Source: an uncultured Bacteroidales bacterium (GTDB taxonomy: Bacteria > Bacteroidota > Bacteroidia > Bacteroidales > P3). Taken from it: DNA of 8,056 nucleotides. The stretch lies in assembly GCA_937915785.1 (NCBI GenBank), contig CALGGY010000081.1, positions 1-8,056 of the forward strand. Direction: 5' to 3'. Each line of letters begins with the position of its first letter. The stretch's first letter is position 1. The position numbers and the translations under genes are program-made. Of the stretch, positions 6,769 to 8,056 are shown in pieces. Under the pieces are notes generated by a model. That model ran no database searches. It saw only the letters and a list, made by a program, of their open reading frames with translations, and was not told where the DNA came from.

Positions 6769-6909
6769 ATGGGCGAAAGAAAGACAAAACCGCAGACAGC
6801 CGAAACGCTGTCTAAATACTACACTTCGCAGAACGTGGAGATGCTACGCTCGCAGATAGATTTTGCCATTCTCCACATAGCCATACTCTTTGCCGTTTGG
6901 CAGACGTAG
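6769..6909 (+). pseudogene. 5' fragment of a ParB-like phage/plasmid protein
   Basis: A short rightward frame of 46 codons starts at ATG 6769 after an A-rich leader and ends at TAG 6907-6909. Its first 33 residues (MGERKTKPQTAE, then TLSKYYTSQNVEM and LRSQIDFA) look like the N-terminus of ParB-like nuclease-domain proteins found in Bacteroidales prophages and plasmids, where a K-Y-Y-T...N-V-x-M...R-S-Q-I-x-F-A-P-Y-N-P-R run opens the domain. Here the match stops after FA (about 6867), just before the expected PYNPR, and the remaining residues (ILHIAILFAVWQT) are the antisense reading of the leftward gene at 6844-7968. The gene is therefore a 5' stump with a chance tail. The assignment rests on a short segment and on memory of the family. 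Confidence 0.45.
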
Positions 6910-7968
6910 AGGCTGACGGGAGGACGGGGTTTCTGAAGGTAAGACATCGGCGGACGGTGGGATTTGGGATTTCCGTTTCTGGAATTCCTCGTCCCACCGT
7001 TTGCCGGCTTCGTTCGCGGCGGTTATTCTTCGGCTGTCTTGCTCTGCTGCTCGCTTGGCGAAGTCTGCTTCTGATTCTCCGTCTCGTCTTTCGGCGAGGG
7101 GGAATTCTGCTGCTGCCTCTGCAATACTAAGCGCCTTGGAGCAGGCATTATACAGGCTCCGGTTTTGTTGCCCTCTCTTGGAGTTAAGCCAGCTTTGATA
7201 AGCATTTCTTCTATACTCATTGTCCAAGTATCTGCTGTTTTGAGCATTGTGTTCTTTGTAGTCATATTCAGTATCTTTTAATTTGTTAATAACTTCATTT
7301 GTTTCGTCTTCACTAAATGTAGTGATAGTAAGGGTGTTGGTTCTGAAATTCAAACTGCTTCCTTCTATTCCTGCATCGGCAAGTGTTTTTTCGATATTTT
7401 CGATTGAGGTGTTTTCAGGTATTTTATAGACAATTTCTATTGCTTTGTTTTCGTCCGGTAATTTGTCCCATTCATCTTTTGTTACGTAATTGGCGGCAAT
7501 GGTAGCGTCTTGATATTCAAAGCTGAGGTCGCCCATGAGAGAGGCAAAGAGGTCTATCTTTTCTTGGTCGGCTGATTTTAGTTTGTACTGGTAAGTTATC
7601 TCAGAGCTTCCGAGGTAGGTTCCTCCTATGGTTTCAATATCCTCTATAACAAGCCCAATTTGTGCGGCGAGTTTCTGTGCTTTTTCCTTTACTTCTTGTG
7701 TGGCTTTCTCCAATTCGGTTTTATTGAGTGAGTTCAGTTTCTGACGGAAGTATGGCGCGACAGTAACCAATTGGTAATCCTTATTTGGATTGGCCACAAT
7801 GTCAGAACGTGTCTGCTTTTGATTTATTGTGTCCAACAACAAATTTTTGTGATGGACAAAATATCCTATTATCGTTGCATGGCTTGGGCGATATAGTTCT
7901 GTGCAATTAGTATTAGCGCTTGTTTTAGTGGAATTTTTGTGCAAGCCGAACGCAGTCGGGCCACGCAC
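6844..7968 (-). CDS. Fragment of a large phage/plasmid polyvalent-type protein, cut at its C-terminus
   Basis: This is an open frame of up to 374 codons. Its middle part has two beta-alpha-beta-like repeats (EITYQYKLKSADQEKIDLF at about 123-141, AIEIVYKIPENTSIENIEKT at about 176-195). A charged alpha-helical region rich in Ala/Glu/Arg follows (270-335), then a Pro/Ser linker, then RLPNGKEYGYVENGKIYL at 355-372. That last motif resembles the segment which, in large polyvalent proteins of Bacteroidales phages and plasmids, leads directly into an HEYTHLW zinc-metalloprotease site. Here the frame ends two codons later (RA, stop at 6846-6844). The start is uncertain: GTG 7968 is the longest option, but residues 1-50 look non-coding, and GTG 7797 (VANPNKDYQLV, 317 residues) is at least as plausible. 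Bases 7141-7870 are visibly more AT-rich than 6850-7140. It is probably non-functional debris. Confidence 0.5.
   Translation of the reverse strand: MRGPTAFGLHKNSTKTSANTNCTELYRPSHATIIGYFVHHKNLLLDTINQKQTRSDIVANPNKDYQLVTVAPYFRQKLNSLNKTELEKATQEVKEKAQKLAAQIGLVIEDIETIGGTYLGSSEITYQYKLKSADQEKIDLFASLMGDLSFEYQDATIAANYVTKDEWDKLPDENKAIEIVYKIPENTSIENIEKTLADAGIEGSSLNFRTNTLTITTFSEDETNEVINKLKDTEYDYKEHNAQNSRYLDNEYRRNAYQSWLNSKRGQQNRSLYNACSKALSIAEAAAEFPLAERRDGESEADFAKRAAEQDSRRITAANEAGKRWDEEFQKRKSQIPPSADVLPSETPSSRQPLRLPNGKEYGYVENGKIYLRA
7830..7858. promoter_or_regulatory. Imperfect inverted repeat, possible operator or recombination site
   Basis: TGTCCA (7830-7835) and ACAAA (7839-7843) are mirrored by TTTGT (7846-7850) and TGGACA (7853-7858), giving a near-palindrome of 29 bases with an AT-rich centre. 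It lies about 33 bases upstream of the alternative GTG start at 7797 of the leftward gene, a reasonable place for an operator. It could also be a core-type site for a tyrosine recombinase, or chance. Confidence 0.25.
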
Positions 7969-7982
7969 GAACTACTGAATAT
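7869..7982. other. Junction region between transposase scrap and leftward fragment
   Basis: This stretch is protein-like in no frame. The transposase frame runs through it to TAA at 7871-7869 but loses family character after 7983. On the minus strand it contains GCGTTCGGCTTGCAC, a sequence type I recall from upstream regions of Bacteroides genes. This would fit the leader of the gene at 6844-7797/7968 being joined here to a broken insertion sequence. Confidence 0.3.
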
Positions 7983-8056
7983 GTCGGGCAGTTTCAAACC
8001 ATTGCGGCGCATCTGCTCCAGCAGCGGCTCGACAGTGTGTCCGTCGTTGGGGTTGC
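7983..8056 (-). mobile_element. Fragment of an IS5-like DDE transposase gene, right edge of window
   Basis: Read leftward from the window edge, 24 codons give NPNDGHTVEPLLEQM then RRNGLKLPD. This looks like the conserved GNPNDGHT-type segment of IS5/IS1182-like transposases that lies in the second half of the DDE catalytic core, normally followed by a D/Y-R-G-x-R-G motif. Here the similarity stops at about 7983 and the frame runs on as unrelated sequence to a TAA at 7869. The 5' part of the gene, if present, lies outside the window. The element is broken at its 3' side. No terminal inverted repeat or target duplication can be seen. Confidence 0.55.

Noticed and set aside
1..8056. CRISPR arrays, tRNA or rRNA genes, toxin-antitoxin or restriction systems
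   Set aside because: I found no regularly spaced direct repeats, tRNA-like cloverleaf ends, rRNA motifs or recognisable defence proteins in either strand.

Overview
The window reads as a fragment of a Bacteroidales (Bacteroidota) genome. The evidence is a C-terminal type IX secretion (T9SS) sorting tail, a TonB-dependent receptor of the carboxypeptidase-regulatory-domain type paired with a DUF4249-type lipoprotein, a promoter of the Bacteroides form (TTTG, 20 nt, TAnnTTTG), and start sites that lack Shine-Dalgarno sequences.

Left part (1-1171). Bases 1-162 hold no supportable gene. Bases 163-1066 (+) carry the decayed 3' part of a secreted T9SS cargo protein. It has no start or signal peptide and is broken by a one-base frameshift in a run of five C at 576-580. 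A strong palindrome at 1097-1122 separates it from the convergent genes to its right.

Middle part (1172-6323). Four genes read leftward: a four-helix membrane protein of unknown function (5835-6323), the tRNA-modification GTPase mnmE (4445-5818), a TonB-dependent outer-membrane receptor (2068-4410) and a DUF4249-type lipoprotein (1172-2062). The gaps are 16, 34 and 5 bases, so all four could share a transcript. Receptor and lipoprotein very probably form one outer-membrane unit with an unknown ligand. MnmE is a housekeeping enzyme that happens to precede them.

Right part (6324-8056). A long stretch without a convincing protein gene (6324-6768) holds a well-formed leftward promoter, a compact hairpin-rich segment ending in a terminator-like stem with a T run (a candidate small RNA of about 110 nt), and two or three further hairpins. 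Beyond this lies a mosaic of mobile-element debris: the first 33 codons of a ParB-like phage/plasmid protein (+), a leftward fragment resembling the N-terminal part of a large phage/plasmid polyvalent protein, cut just before its expected metalloprotease site, and, at the right edge, a scrap of an IS5-like transposase. The first two fragments meet at a 15-base stretch that fits both genes, which suggests microhomology-mediated joining or an assembly chimera. I see no intact defence or other new multi-gene system. The most interesting items are the fusion junction and the candidate small RNA.
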